A DNA stretch of 64,000 bases, taken from the NCBI GenBank assembly GCA_030220185.1, contig JASPKZ010004576.1, positions 759,001 to 823,000 of the forward strand, given 5' to 3'. This document shows, piece after piece, positions 1-10,329 of the stretch (position 1 is its first letter; each line of letters opens with the position of its first letter). Source of the DNA: Diploptera punctata (Eukaryota; Arthropoda; Insecta; Blattodea; Blaberidae). Made by a program: the position numbers and the translations under genes. The notes below the pieces were generated by a model. The model searched no databases. It was not told where the DNA came from and saw nothing but the letters and a program-made list of their open reading frames with translations.

Positions 1-169
1 TTGTAGCAAAACCAGAGGGAAAACGCCGTTGGTAGGGCAAGAATGAGGACGGAGAAGTTATACAGGAATTATTGGAAAACATTAGCTCACGATAGGGATG
101 CACGGAGAGCTTATGTCCGCGCGGTCATGAACCTTATGGGTTCGATAGTACTAGTGAGTTAGTTAGTTA
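1..169 (+). mobile_element. RTE-A non-LTR retrotransposon, 3' end fragment
   Basis: The sequence matches the last part of the RTE-A frame (GKPEGKR and LAHDRDARRAYVRAVMN-like translation), then the GGTTCGATAGT.C.AGTGAG terminus and a GTTAGTTAG tail. An internal deletion removes most of the GRPRMRWENNINYDLREV segment. It is cut by the window start, so its 5' extent is unknown. It is a dead fragment. Confidence 0.85.
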
Positions 170-892
170 AGCTATCTAGAGTTATTTTAGTTCCTTTTAA
201 ATTAAATACCTTAACTTTCGCTAAAAAAAAAGGCATTAAAATCTCCTGCAAAATATATAGTGCATTTTGATGTTTTTACCATTTAATTAATATGGTATAT
301 TTTTGGGGCCCTGAGAAATCATATACACTTCAAAGATGGTGATTATAAGTAACTAACTCACTGATAAAGTCCAGGATCTGTTGACTTTACAAGCATATCA
401 AGTGTATTTACAAGCTGACAGCTGTTTCTAGTATCAGTATGTTGTTCCTGGTATATTAATTAAAGTGCTTTGTGATTTATACCACAAGTAAAACTTATTT
501 TCAAAATTCTAACTTAGCTCGATCAATAAAATAAAAATAACCTATTATAACATACTACAAATATAAAATATGACTATTCAAAAACTACTCTGCTAAGATT
601 TTGGTGATTTCCTTACCGTCAAAGTAAATACCAGAGTAATCCCGTAGTTCCACCAATAGAGTAAATTCCTATTAATTAACTGAAAGCCAGTAAAGGGGAG
701 GCTGGGGATTTAATTTCTTCTATGGAGCTACAGCTGCAGACTTCAACAAATATGTGCCGCATTTCAAAGGGTCCACTACATGGCGTATCATCACATGAAA
801 AATTCCAAGTCATATAATCCGGACATTGGCATCTTTTAAAAGAAATCTAAATTTATATTTGCTCTAAACTCGACTTCATTATTATCCAGTGT
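170..892. other. AT-rich DNA without recognisable feature
   Basis: No open frame of note and no match to the repeat families seen elsewhere in the window. It contains only short A and T runs and a short (TA)n near its right end. Confidence 0.5.
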
Positions 893-939
893 AAGATATA
901 TATATATTAATTGGTGTTTCCCGTATAATGTATCATATT

Positions 940-954
940 TATATTATTATAATA

Positions 955-992
<38 letters not shown>
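940..992. repeat. (ATT)n microsatellite
   Basis: About 17 ATT units, nearly perfect. (ATT)n tracts in this window often mark the 3' end of L-V elements. No L-V terminal hairpin precedes this one. Confidence 0.9.
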
Positions 993-1200
993 CGTATCAT
1001 TATTGTTATTACCCTATAAAATGTGTGTTTGTACATGACATTTACATTGTTACATTTATTGTATCTTTAAGTGTTTATAATTAGTATAGTGTATATCTAT
1101 ATTTGTCGAATGTTTATTTGTATTTGTACTGGTTGAGTGGAAGAGAGGGCCTTATGGCCTTAACTCTGCCAGAATAAATAAAGTATTATTATTATTATTA

Positions 1201-1232
<32 letters not shown>

Positions 1233-1236
1233 TATA
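993..1236 (+). mobile_element. L-V (CR1/Jockey-type LINE) 3' UTR with terminal hairpin and (ATT)n
   Basis: It contains the diagnostic 3' end of this family: GTTGAGTGGAAGAG, a GGCC(TTAT)GGCC inverted pair, TTAACTCTGCCAG, AATAAATAAAG and then an (ATT)n tract at about 1183-1236. The same ending recurs near 30.4, 30.7, 43.4, 48.8 and 63.6 kb. Only noncoding 3' sequence is present here, so it is a 5'-truncated copy. Confidence 0.75.
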
Positions 1237-1412
1237 ACCCGTAGGTTCATGGCCTCGCTGACATAAACTCTCCTTATATCCTAGTCCTGAGCTAATATTT
1301 TCTCCGTATAACATACTTTGCTCAAATCATGATTAATATTATTCTCCTACGTCATTATTGGCATGCCTACTGGCGCTTTCCCTCTGGTTTTCCCACTCTT
1401 TCATTCCTAATT
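1237..1412 (-). mobile_element. RTE-A 3' fragment
   Basis: The complementary strand aligns with the RTE-A C-terminus (reverse complement of CCCGTAGGTTCATGGCC and onward to the GRP.M..EN block). It lacks the CACTGGCACTATCGAA terminus and abuts the (ATT)n tract directly, so its 3' end is lost. It is strongly diverged. Confidence 0.7.
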
Positions 1413-1738
1413 TTTGCCATTACTCTATAATATCCTTATGTTTGAGCTATTACAATTAAAAAATTCCTACATATTGTGTCATTCGTCCTGCATTAAATGA
1501 AACCTCTGATTATAAAACATCAAACATTAAAAATGTAGGCCTTTCAGAAGACAGTTTTCATCATTAGCACCTACAAGTACTTTAGTAGAATACCATTGTA
1601 GAGGTAGGGAATAAAAGTTGTAGATTAGTAATCATTATTTCTCATATAAAGAAAAATAAATATTATTATGATGGAAAATCGTCTTCCGAATGGCTACATT
1701 TGAATGTTTAACGATGTTTTATAAACAAAAGTTTAGTT
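1413..1738. other. AT-rich DNA without recognisable feature
   Basis: No repeat-family match or plausible gene. The right end leads into the L-B remnant. Confidence 0.4.
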
Positions 1739-2005
1739 TTGCTGAGGGCGACTGATGCAACAGGTATGAATTGTATAATTTTAATGTTTTTATCAATAAC
1801 CTCAAGGGTAAAAATTCAATTAGAGAATAAAATAATAGAACAAGTGAACAATTTTAATTATCTCAGATACAATGTATCATATAGAAAAAGTGAAGACATT
1901 GAAAACAAAATATATAAATGTAATTATACGTGTGGCACCATAAAACGAAGCCTCAAAGGAGGTAGAAAGCAGACACTTTTAAAATTTTATAAAACAATGG
2001 CGCTT
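1739..2005 (+). mobile_element. L-B LINE remnant, part 1 (interrupted by RTE-A)
   Basis: The frame reads IEQVNNFNYLRYNVSY..SEDIENKIYK..YTCGTIKRSL and then TLLKFYKTMA. This is the conserved (F)KYLG ... LKFYKT(M) segment after the reverse transcriptase of RTE-like elements. It breaks at TMA|L because RTE-A is inserted. The continuation (LPTLLHGS) starts on the other side at 2824. It is a decayed copy. Confidence 0.75.
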
Positions 2006-2823
2006 ACTTACTTACTTACTTACTCATCGGCACTATCGAACCCGTAGGATCATGGCCGCACGGATATAAGCTCTCCATACATCCCTATCCTGAGCTAATG
2101 CTTTCCAATCATTCCCTGTATAATCTACTTCCCTCAAATCATAGTTAATGTTATTCTCCCACCTCATTCTTGGTCTACCAACTGGGCGTTTTCCCTCGGG
2201 CTTTCCTACAAGAAGCTTCCATGCAAGTCTTTCATTCCCCATACGTGCAACATGTCCTGCCCATCGCAGTATACGAGACTTAACTGTTCTTATTATATCT
2301 GGCTTCCTGTAAAGACCATGCAGTTCATTGTGATGTAGTATTCTCCATTCACCTGTCTGTTCATCTCTCTTTGGTCCAAAAATTTTCCTAAGTACTTTAT
2401 TCTCAAATACTTGTAATCTCCTTTCCTCTCTTAAAGTAAGAGTCCATGTTTCGCACCCATATAATATAACTGGTAGAATAATTGTTTTATATATTTTCAG
2501 TTTAACGTTTTTTGAAAGGAGTTGGGACATCAAGAGTCTCTGCAATGCATAATAGCATGCATTTCCAGAATTGAGCCTATGTTTAATTTCTTTGTGCATA
2601 TCATTCCTATTTGTGATTATTGTTCCTAGGTATTTGAATTCAGGCACTTCCTCAAAATTTCCCTCATTTGTCTTTAGCTGTCCATTTCCATTATTTTATG
2701 GATTTCTATGTGTGACCATATATTTAGTTTTATTGATATTTACTTCCAGTCCTAATTTCTTGGTGTTACTCAATAGTGTGTGCGTGTTGTCCTTTAGTAT
2801 CTCCTCGCTATCGGCCAACAATA
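2006..2823 (-). mobile_element. RTE-A copy inserted in L-B
   Basis: It is 5'-truncated in the reverse-transcriptase region (LADSEEILK) and ends in the reverse complement of GTAAGTAAGTAAG. A 204-residue frame at 2033-2647 covers FKYLGTIITNRND, ILPVILYGCETWTL, RWAGHVARMGN and GRPRMRWENNI to its stop. Upstream the frame is broken by small indels. A 5-bp CGCTT repeat (2001-2005 and 2824-2828) flanks it, and removing the insert restores the L-B reading frame. Confidence 0.9.
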
Positions 2824-3112
2824 CGCTTCCAACACTATTACATGGATCGTGACACTGGATCTAGCCAAAAACCAGATAGAATTGTCAGAAATTAGGTTTC
2901 TGAGGAGTGTGGCGAAGTGAGGATATACGAAGAGAACTGAATATATTCAAACTATTAACAGAATTACACTATACAGAGATGAATGGATGGACCACATCAA
3001 TATAATGGTTAACAATAGAATTCCGGAACAGATTCTTCATTATAAATCACTAGGACGAAGAAATGTTGGAAGACCCAGTAAAAAGATGAATAGACCAATT
3101 CCAACATGAGAT
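2824..3112 (+). mobile_element. L-B LINE remnant, part 2
   Basis: It continues the L-B frame after the RTE-A insertion: LPTLLHGS, a decayed ISE.RFLRSV.., EDIRRELNIFKL and WMDHI..M.NNRIPEQIL. It then reads HYKSLGRRNVGRPSKKM, the usual C-terminal GR..VGRP block. Frameshifts and stops show it is inactive. Confidence 0.75.
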
Positions 3113-3499
3113 CTGAACAGACCAGCAGGTCCCGTTCCTTTTTTTTTCCTCCATACAGTGAAGGAAATCCAATTGAGCACTGAACAAGACTGATATTTTA
3201 GAGAGTAAAAATCTAGACTATGTCTTCCTTCAGTTGAGAAGTAAAACAAAGGGCTTTTCAAATCATGATATATAGAATATCGGAATAAAAAATAAATTAT
3301 GACTCTTAATGTTGTCGGTAAAATATATTTTCATATGAAAGGAAAAGTTTTACATTTTTTATTGAAAATTGGGTACATAATTAAAACACTTAATCGAAAA
3401 CTATGGTTTTATTAATGTTTTTTCTAATCATCTTGGAAAACTAATAAGAATTACAAGATATGATAGAATCAAATATAAATATATTTGGGAACAATGTAA
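3113..3499. other. AT-rich DNA without recognisable feature
   Basis: No repeat match and no supported gene. Confidence 0.4.
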
Positions 3500-3660
3500 A
3501 ATTCAGCCAAAGAATGGAAGGGTATCAACAGGAATGTAATTTGGAACAACCATATCTAAAAAAAATGAGTCAGAACAGACAAAATATTCAACAGGCAGAA
3601 GATCCCCTGGAAGACCACAAAAAAAATGAAAATACTCGCTTCTCATCAAGCTTATGATTA
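3500..3660 (+). mobile_element. possible LINE C-terminal remnant
   Basis: One frame gives GRRSPGRPQKK near 3590-3625, like the GRR..GRP.KRW block at the C-terminus of the LINE families here. Upstream sequence is too decayed to assign to a family. A trinucleotide microsatellite follows. Confidence 0.4.
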
Positions 3661-3664
3661 AGAG

Positions 3665-3665
<1 letters not shown>

Positions 3666-3724
<59 letters not shown>
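3666..3724. repeat. (AAT)n microsatellite
   Basis: About 19 perfect AAT units. An antisense frame of repeated isoleucine across it is an artefact. Confidence 0.95.
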
Positions 3725-3725
<1 letters not shown>

Positions 3726-3869
3726 CTATCATATTTATTATAGTTGTTAACTGTATAAAAATAGGACAACTTCATCAATAATTTTCACTATGTCTTGTAA
3801 TTCCTTAAAAATAACCTTTTGTTGTAGCCTGTGTTATAGACAATTTAGGAATAAAGTGCAGTATTAAGT

Positions 3870-4387
3870 GAACAAAGACTCAAATCTTGCATGTTATTAT
3901 GCATAACAGGGACTCTTGTCGTAACTTCTCTCAAAAAAATACTAAACTGAAAAATATTAAAACTATTATTCTACTAGTTATATTATGTGGATGCGAAACA
4001 TGAACTCTTACTTTAAGGGAGGAGAAAATATAACGAATATTTGAGAATGAAGTTCTTAGAAAATTGTTATACCAAAGAGAGATGAACAGACAGGCAAATG
4101 GAGGAGACTACATAACAGTGAGCCACGCGATATTTATGGGAAACCAGATATAAGAAGAAGAGATAAGTATCGTAGACTACGATGAACAGGACATGTGACA
4201 CGAAGGGAAGGCGGCCAGTAAACAGGCAAGAATGAGGTGGGAGAATAACATTAACTAAGATTCAAGGGAAGTAGATTATTCAGGGGATGATTGGAAAACA
4301 TTAGCTCAGGACAGGATGCATAGTGAGATTATGTTCACGCGGTCTTGATCCTACGGGATCGATAGTGCCAGTGAGTTAGTTAGTTAG
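3870..4387 (+). mobile_element. RTE-A 3' portion, decayed
   Basis: It matches RTE-A from the ACYYALQRL-equivalent region through CETWTL to the GATAGTGCCAGTGAGTTAG terminus. Many stops and indels interrupt it and no long frame remains. It is an old copy. Confidence 0.8.
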
Positions 4388-4446
4388 AGAATTTACGTCG
4401 TCAAGCCTCGATACTTTTAAAAGTCATGACGGAACACAGGTGAGGT

Positions 4447-5184
4447 TAACTAAATAACTCACTAGCACTATCGAACCCGTAGGTTCATGGCCGCACAGAC
4501 ATAAGCTCTCCATACATCTCTATCCTGAGCTAATGTTTTCCAATCATCCACTGTACAATCTACTTCCCTCAAATCATAGTTAATGTTATTCTCCCACCTC
4601 ATTCTTGGTCTACTAACTGGGCGTTTTCCCTCTGGTTTTCCTACGAGAAGCTTCCGTGCACGTGTTGCATTCCCCACTTGTGCCAAATGTCCTGCCCATC
4701 GCAGTCTACGATACTTAACTGTTCTTTTTTATATCTGGCTTCCTATAAAGGCCATGTAGTCCATTGTTAAGTAGCCTTCTCCATTCACCTGTCTGTTCAT
4801 CTCTCTTTGGTCCAAACATTTTCCTAAGAACTTTATTCTCATATACTCGTTATATGCTTTCCTCCCTCAAAGTAAGAATGTTTCGTATTCATGTAATATA
4901 ACTGGTAGAATAATAGTTTTATATATTTTCAGTTTAACGTTTATTGAAAGGAGTTGCGACGTCAAGAGTCTCTGTAATGCATAATAGCACGCATTTCCAG
5001 AATTGAGCCTATGTTTAATTTCTTTGTGCATCTCATTCCTTTTTGTGATTATTGTTCCTAGGTATTTGAATTCAGCCACTTCCTCAAAATTTCCCTCATT
5101 TGTCATTAGCTGTCCATTTGCATTATATAATGTATTTCTATGTGTGACCATATATTTAGTTTTATTGATATTTACTTCCAGTCC
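4447..5184 (-). mobile_element. RTE-A 3' portion
   Basis: From the tail at 4447 the complement reads back through the C-terminal blocks (72-residue frame 4468-4686) to FKYLGTIITKRNEMHKEIKH (94-residue frame 4867-5151). It is 5'-truncated at the GLEVNINKT-equivalent and immediately followed by a fold-back. Frame breaks lie near 4690-4860. Confidence 0.85.
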
Positions 5185-5201
5185 CTGTTACTATGTAAAA
5201 T

Positions 5202-5296
5202 ACACAGTATAAAATAGAATATTTGAAATCTCAGTCTTCCTCAATTTCCAAAGTTGAGGAAGACTGAAATATCAGGTATTCTATTTTATATTGTGA
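5202..5296. repeat. fold-back inverted repeat, ~43-bp arms
   Basis: Arms 5202-5244 and 5254-5296 are reverse complements with a few mismatches, around a 9-base spacer. It lies just beyond the truncated end of the RTE-A copy. No coding sequence is present. Confidence 0.8.
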
Positions 5297-5730
5297 ACTT
5301 CGTAAAACCCTTACATCAATTCTCATTGGTTAGTAAGTCTTATGGAGAAGAGTGAATTGCTACAAATATTTGGAGAGTAAATATTTGGCGAGAGAGTTAT
5401 ATTTTATGCAATAGCAATGTTTTTGTTTATGAATACATAGCAGTTTACAAAAATTTAAAACGCCCTTTCACATTGTTCTCTCGAGTTTTTTTTTTCTGGT
5501 TTCGCACTTTTTTAATTGTCCACGTTGGCAAGCTAATGAAAAAACCATCCATTTTTTATCTTCTTCTCCCTGTTAGGATGCACTTCCAACATTAATTTAA
5601 AAAAAAAACTCTGTAGAAGCTAATTGTTCAACTAATTGCAGCTCTTGAGACCTTTTTTTCCTTTTCGTCCAATTCAGCTAGAAAGGAGTGAATATTATTT
5701 TTATCACTAAGTATTAAATTTTGTATCCAC
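5297..5730. other. AT-rich DNA without recognisable feature
   Basis: Only homopolymer runs are visible. Confidence 0.4.
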
Positions 5731-6669
5731 AATGGCTTGAACAAGGAGATGCACTATCTCCTCTACTATTTTAATTTTGTACTAGAGCATGCCATCAAAT
5801 CTTTAGAGGATGAGGAAGGCCTCCAATTCATGGCTATTAATAAGCTGTTAGTTTGTGCTGACGATGTAGTACTATTGGGCGATAGCGAGGAGATACTAAA
5901 GGCCAACACGCCACACACTGTTGTGTAACACTAAGAAATTGGGACGGGAAGTAAATATCAATAAATCTAAATATATGGTCAGACACGAAAATGCATTTTA
6001 TAATGGAAATGAACAGCTAATGACAAATGAGGGAAATTTTGAGGAAGTGACTGAATTCAAATACCTTAGAACAATAATCACAAATAGGAATGAGATGCAC
6101 AAAGAAATTAAACATAGGCTCAATTCTGGAAATGCATGCTATTATGCATTACAGAGATTCTTGACGTCCCAACTCCTTTGAAAAAAGTTAAACTAAAAAT
6201 ATATAAAATTATTAGTCTACCAGTTATATTATATGCATGCGAAACTTGGACTCTTACTTTAAAAGAGGAAAGGAGATTACTAGTATTTGAGAATAAAGTT
6301 CTTAGGAACATTTTTGGACCAAAGAGAGATGAACAAACGGGTGAATGGAGAAGACTACATAACAGTGAACTACATGGTCTTTATAGGAGGCCAGATATGA
6401 TAACAGTTATGTCTCGTAGACTGCGATGGGTAGGACATGTGTCACGAATGGGGAATGAAAGACGTGCATGGAAGCTTCTTGTAGGAAAACCGGAGGGAAA
6501 ATGTCCAGTTGGTGGGCCAATAATGAGGTGGGAGAATAACATTAATAATAATGTGAGGGAAGTAGATTATACAGGGAATGATTGGAAAGCATTAGCTCAG
6601 GATAAAGATTTATGGATAGGTTATATCCGCGAGGTCATGAACCTACGGGTTCGATAGTGCCAGTGAGTG
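5731..6669 (+). mobile_element. RTE-A copy, RT motif B to 3' end
   Basis: It starts at the GL.QGDALSPLLF-equivalent and continues through a degraded YADD (CADDVVLLGDSEE), FKYLRTIITNRNEMHKEIKH and CETWTLTLKEERR. It ends with WVGHVSRMGN, RWENNI and the GATAGTGCCAGTGAGTGA terminus. Frames 5737-5928, 5921-6181 and 6136-6657 overlap through frameshifts. The YADD tyrosine is replaced by cysteine. Confidence 0.88.
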
Positions 6670-6684
6670 AATATTAATTTTTTT

Positions 6685-6845
6685 CCACTGCTGAGCTATG
6701 ATCTTGGGATAAACGTCATTGCTTCGTTGGTAGCGGGCTCATGTTCGCCAGTTGGAGAAAGTTTCCTCAGTGAGAATTTTTGCGGGTTCCTTCCTCAACT
6801 GCAAGAGAAATGTTGGGAAACTTTATGGCCCAAATAGTCCCGACC
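6685..6845 (+). mobile_element. diverged SINE-A-like tRNA-derived repeat
   Basis: It follows the SINE-A plan: a tRNA-like start with a GCTCATGTTCGCC B-box remnant, then TTTCCTCA...GGGTTCCTTCCTCA and GGGAAACTTTATGGCCCAAATAGTCCC. The last part matches the GGAAAACTTTAAGGCCCAAACGGTCCCC block of good SINE-A copies. Confidence 0.55.
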
Positions 6846-6859
6846 ACCTCCTATAATCC

Positions 6860-7190
6860 CATTTTGATTTATCCCTTTCCAAAATTTCCACTCCCTAACA
6901 TTAATTCTTCTTAAGTCATACTCCACATCATCTAATCATATAAATCTTGGTCTTCCTGTTTCCTTTTACAACCTGGTTTACCACTTACAGACCTATTATC
7001 GTTCATTCTGAATACATGTTCCAACATTTAACATATTATCTTTTTAAATTTCTGATCAAATATTTGGTCCACTGTACATTTCTTCAACTTATATATATTG
7101 TATTGTATTGCAAGTCTATGTTTTCCTTTACAGAGATTTAGGCGCTCTCCCCCTACAGGGAAGTATTTAAACCATACTAATTTAGTTACA
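6860..7190 (-). mobile_element. L-P LINE C-terminal remnant
   Basis: The complement reads LEHVFRMNDNRSVSGKPG, then a decayed KTGRPRF..LDDVEYDLRRI and REWKFWKG. This is the H..RM.(D/E)NR ... GRPR..W.DDVE.DLR layout of LINE C-termini, with stops. It is distinct from RTE-A. Confidence 0.6.
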
Positions 7191-7324
7191 CTTGTTTTCG
7201 TATAGATGTCATTTTTGAGTGGTCCGTGGTCAGCGTTCCGCCTCATACTGACATCTAGGAAACCAAGGTAGTACTAGGACGGGAAAATTCGGTAAATTTT
7301 GCTTAGAGGCCTTTTCATTCAGGC

Positions 7325-7490
7325 TTAAGGATTTTTTACGAGCCTGAAAATCTTCAGACTCGGGACCCACGGCTTAAAGTCCCTCCCGGAGGACTTGCTC
7401 CTTGGATTTTTCCGTCCTAAAAAATCCATCGACCACGGCCGGGTTTGAACCCGCGACCCTCGGGACCAGAGCATAACGACTAGTATATAT
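7325..7490 (-). mobile_element. SINE-F tRNA-like repeat
   Basis: The complement carries a tRNA-like start with B-box GGGTTCAAACCCG preceded by an A-box-like TCGTTATGCTC. An imperfect-dyad body follows (AAAATCC / GGATTTTT). It is a single copy here, so the 3' border is uncertain. Confidence 0.5.
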
Positions 7491-7500
7491 GTGCGCGTGT

Positions 7501-7796
7501 GTCCACCGCTGTGGTCTCGAGGTAGCATGCTGCCTTGTCACGCAGCGGGCCTGGGTTCGATCCCCGGTCGGGACAGATTTTCTGGGTGAATTTTTTTCGG
7601 GGTTTTTCCTCACCTGTGACAAATGTCAGAAAAACGTTAAGGCCCAAACGGTCCCCGAAATCATATGGCCATCATCATCATCATCCTCATCATCATCTTT
7701 CACTGGTGTGGAAAGTAACGGGAAGCTACCACGCCTACAATTCGCTCGTAAAGCTGCAAGCATAGCATGAAAATGGCCTTTGGGCAGAATTACTAT
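7501..7796 (+). mobile_element. SINE-A, full-length copy
   Basis: The tRNA-like head (CCACCGCTGTGGTCTCGAGG ... GGTTCGATCCCCGG) is followed by the family body with GGGTTTTTCCTCACC, GGCCCAAACGGTCCCCGAA, a (CAT)n stretch and an imperfect inverted segment around ATAGCATGAAAAT. It ends at GAATTACTATGGAT next to (TA)n. Internal A and B boxes imply Pol III promotion, which is inference from the tRNA resemblance. Confidence 0.8.
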
Positions 7797-7798
7797 GG

Positions 7799-7826
<28 letters not shown>
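7797..7826. repeat. (TA)n microsatellite
   Basis: About 14 TA units between SINE-A and the T1 cassette. Confidence 0.95.
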
Positions 7827-7829
<3 letters not shown>

Positions 7830-8007
7830 AAGAAAAATGAATGCTTGAGTCGGGATTTGAACTCGAGTCTCTAAACTCTGTACGTTTAGCGATCTAACGA
7901 GCTGAGCTGCCCAAGTACTCCAATTCGAACATACATTTTTTCTTATATATGTAGTATTCTCAATTCACACAAGAGGTAGCGGAAATTCGTTCCGACTGAC
8001 ATCTGAT

Positions 8008-8010
<3 letters not shown>
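7827..8010 (-). mobile_element. T1 tRNA-bearing repeat, inverted copy
   Basis: Read on the complement, a partial body (GAACGAATTTCCGCTACCTC) precedes AAGAAAAAATG. A tRNA-like stretch with A box (GCAGCTCAGCTCGTTAGATC) and B box (GAGTTCAAATCCCG) follows, then CATTTTTCTTT. It lies head to head with the next copy across a TA tract. Confidence 0.75.

Positions 8011-8046
<36 letters not shown>
8011..8046. repeat. (TA)n microsatellite
   Basis: About 17 TA units at the centre of an inverted pair of T1 repeats. Confidence 0.95.
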
Positions 8047-8325
8047 TATAGTTATACAGTTATAACATCTAAATATACAAGCGTTACTGCTATAAAGTAA
8101 ATATTCTCTTTAAAAATTTGCTTAACTGTTATGTTAGCCACTAGATGTCAGTCGGAACGAATTTCCGCTATCTCTCGTGTGAATTGAGAACACTACATAT
8201 ATAAGAAAAATGTACGTTTGATTTGGAATACGCAGGTAGCTCAGGTCGTTAGAGCGCTGAACGTACTGAGTTTAGAGACTCGGGTTCAAATCCCGACTCA
8301 AGCATTCATTTTTCTTTTCATATCT
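8047..8325 (+). mobile_element. T1 tRNA-bearing repeat
   Basis: The body (about 8055-8200) contains GTTACTGCTATAAAGTAAAT and ATTCTCTTTAA and lies upstream of the tRNA-like part. The tRNA-like part (8230-8303) is bracketed by AAGAAAAAT (8203-8211) and ATTTTTCTT (8308-8316). The T-rich run after it would serve as a Pol III terminator. Two further copies lie at 40.85 and 41.15 kb. Confidence 0.75.
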
Positions 8326-8517
8326 GGCTTTTCATATATGGCTTCCTATACATATTATGTAGCTTACTATTATGAAGTTTTCTCCATTCACCTGACTGTT
8401 CATCTCTTTTTGACCCAAATATTTTCCTAAGAAACTTTATTATCATTTACTCGTAATCTTCTTTCCTCCATTAAAGTAAGAGTCCATGTTTTTCGCATTC
8501 ATATAATATAACTGGGA

Positions 8518-8520
<3 letters not shown>
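8326..8520 (-). mobile_element. RTE-A internal fragment
   Basis: The complement matches RTE-A from CETWTL-equivalent to the SELHGLY / KPDI block, with indels. Both ends are missing. It is followed by a long TA tract. Confidence 0.75.

Positions 8521-8560
<40 letters not shown>
8521..8560. repeat. (TA)n microsatellite
   Basis: About 20 TA units. Confidence 0.95.
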
Positions 8561-8563
<3 letters not shown>

Positions 8564-8913
8564 ATCCATAGTAATTCTGGCCGAAGGCAGGTCCTTCACT
8601 GCAATCATAGCATTTTCATGCTATGCTTGCAGCTTTACTAGGGAATTGTGTAGGTGTGGTAGCTTCCCGTTGCTTTCCACATCGGTGAAGGATGATGATG
8701 ATGATGAAGATAATGATAAGGATGATGATAAAGATGATGGCCATACGATTTCGGGGATCGGTTGGGCCTTAAAGTTTTCCTGACATTTGTCTTACAGGTG
8801 AGGAAAAACCCCGATAAAAACCTCACTTAGAAAAACTGCCCCGACCGGGGATCGAACCCGGGCCCGCTGCGTGACAAGGCAGCACGCATACCTCGAGACC
8901 ACAGCGGTGGGAC
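8561..8913 (-). mobile_element. SINE-A, full-length copy
   Basis: It starts on this strand with CCATCCATAGTAATTCTG (3' end of the element) and runs to the tRNA-like head ending CCACAGCGGTGG. It includes the (GAT)n stretch. TA microsatellites bound both ends. Confidence 0.85.
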
Positions 8914-8944
8914 TATATATATATATATATAGTATATATTATAC

Positions 8945-9006
<62 letters not shown>

Positions 9007-9031
9007 ATGTGTGTGTGTGTGTGTGTGTGTG
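8914..9031. repeat. compound (TA)n-(TG)n microsatellite
   Basis: TA tracts at about 8914-8931 and 8948-8984 are followed by (TG)n to 9031. This is a typical TA-to-TG transition tract. Confidence 0.95.
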
Positions 9032-9260
9032 GTGTTAGAGCTAAAGTAATAAATCAAGTAATTATTTTTTATCAATATCACCAGGTTGTCATTACATTTC
9101 TGGTATTCTCTCTTGGCACGCACTGGCGTACTTGTAGCTCATTCTGAGGTTGGGGCACCTGAAAGGCGGGGTTACGCTGCCTCGATGATGTATGGAAGGT
9201 GTGGAACATGTTAACGATGCGCCAGGGAGAGGGCTTAATTCTAAACTTAACCTAAATTAT

Positions 9261-9451
9261 ACTGATGATAATGATGGCCGGATGGTGTTCGGGGATCGTT
9301 TGGATCTTAAATTTTCCTGACATTTCTATTACAAGTGAGGAATAACCACGAAAAAATCTTCACACAGGAAACTTGTCCAGACCGAGAATCGAACTCGGGC
9401 CCGCCGCGTGACCAGGGTAACGTGCTACCTGGAGACCACAACGCTGGACTA
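9261..9451 (-). mobile_element. SINE-A, diverged head fragment
   Basis: The complement shows the tRNA-like head (B box GAGTTCGATTCTCGG) and the first half of the body through the GATAATGATGGCC region. It lacks the 3' half. It is clearly older than the neighbouring SINE-A copies. Confidence 0.75.
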
Positions 9452-9603
9452 CATGGAATTTGATGTGGTAATTATATATAATCACTACCAATTATACATA
9501 ATGGCTGATTAATCGCACTAACCCTAGCATATACCATGTTTCAGGTTAAGCCTACATTTGTATTTTTTTAAATATTTTACACGTTCTGTACCAAGCCAAT
9601 TAC

Positions 9604-9646
<43 letters not shown>
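9604..9646. repeat. (ATT)n microsatellite
   Basis: About 14 ATT units bordering an RTE-A fragment. Confidence 0.95.
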
Positions 9647-9820
9647 GACCTCGAGGATATAAGCTCTTCATACATCGCTTTCCTGAGCTGATGTTTTACA
9701 ATCAACCCTTCATATATTCTACTTTCCTCAAATTATGGTTAATGATATTCTCCCATCTCATTCTTGGTCTACCAACTGGATGATTTCCCTCTGATTTTCT
9801 TACAGTAAGTTTCCATGTCC
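9647..9820 (-). mobile_element. RTE-A C-terminal fragment
   Basis: The complement matches the GKPEG..(P)VGRPRMRWEN..N.DLREV..I segment. The 3' terminal bases are missing at the (ATT)n boundary. It is decayed. Confidence 0.75.
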
Positions 9821-9831
9821 CGGTTTCAATC

Positions 9832-9835
<4 letters not shown>

Positions 9836-9867
<32 letters not shown>

Positions 9868-9882
9868 CTATATATATATACC
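9836..9882. repeat. (TA)n microsatellite, interrupted
   Basis: Two TA tracts split by AGGC. Confidence 0.9.
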
Positions 9883-9884
9883 TA

Positions 9885-10180
9885 ATACAGACTTTCCACT
9901 TTACAGAAGTTCGCCCTTGATTCCTGCTTTCCAGAGATTCCTATCCTTCCATTGTCCCTCTTCCATACTCCTCTTCATCATGGCATCATATATTCCCTCA
10001 TACCATGTTCTTCTATTTCTCCCCCTCTTCGTTCTGCCTGGTATCATCCAGTCTAACACCTGTTTAGGCCACTGGTCTTCCGACATCCGCTGACATGTCC
10101 ATACCACTGTAAAGCTCTCTTTGTTATCCTTTCGATAACAGTTTCTTATATTATATAAGTTTCGAACCATTTGTCCAACA
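9885..10180 (-). mobile_element. L-C LINE C-terminal remnant
   Basis: An 89-residue frame on the complement (9901-10170) reads WTCQRMSEDQWPKQVLDWM, GRTKRGRNRRTWYEGIYDAM and then EEGQWKDRNLWKAGI. This is the (H)..RM...R.PK.VL.W.P.G.R.RGRPR..W..G LINE C-terminal pattern. The frame is open here, but upstream reverse transcriptase is absent. Confidence 0.75.
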
Positions 10181-10329
10181 AAACTGAACTGTTGGTGTTT
10201 TTATTTCAACTTTGTTCACGATCATGTTCCATCACAAAATTGCAATAGGCCTATACTTGCTGATATTTTTCAAAATACACTATTTTAAATCTTATTTTAC
10301 AATATATACCCACAATATTAACAGAGTCT

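Noticed and set aside
3503..3778. Poly-isoleucine frame
   Set aside because: It is antisense translation of an (AAT)n microsatellite.
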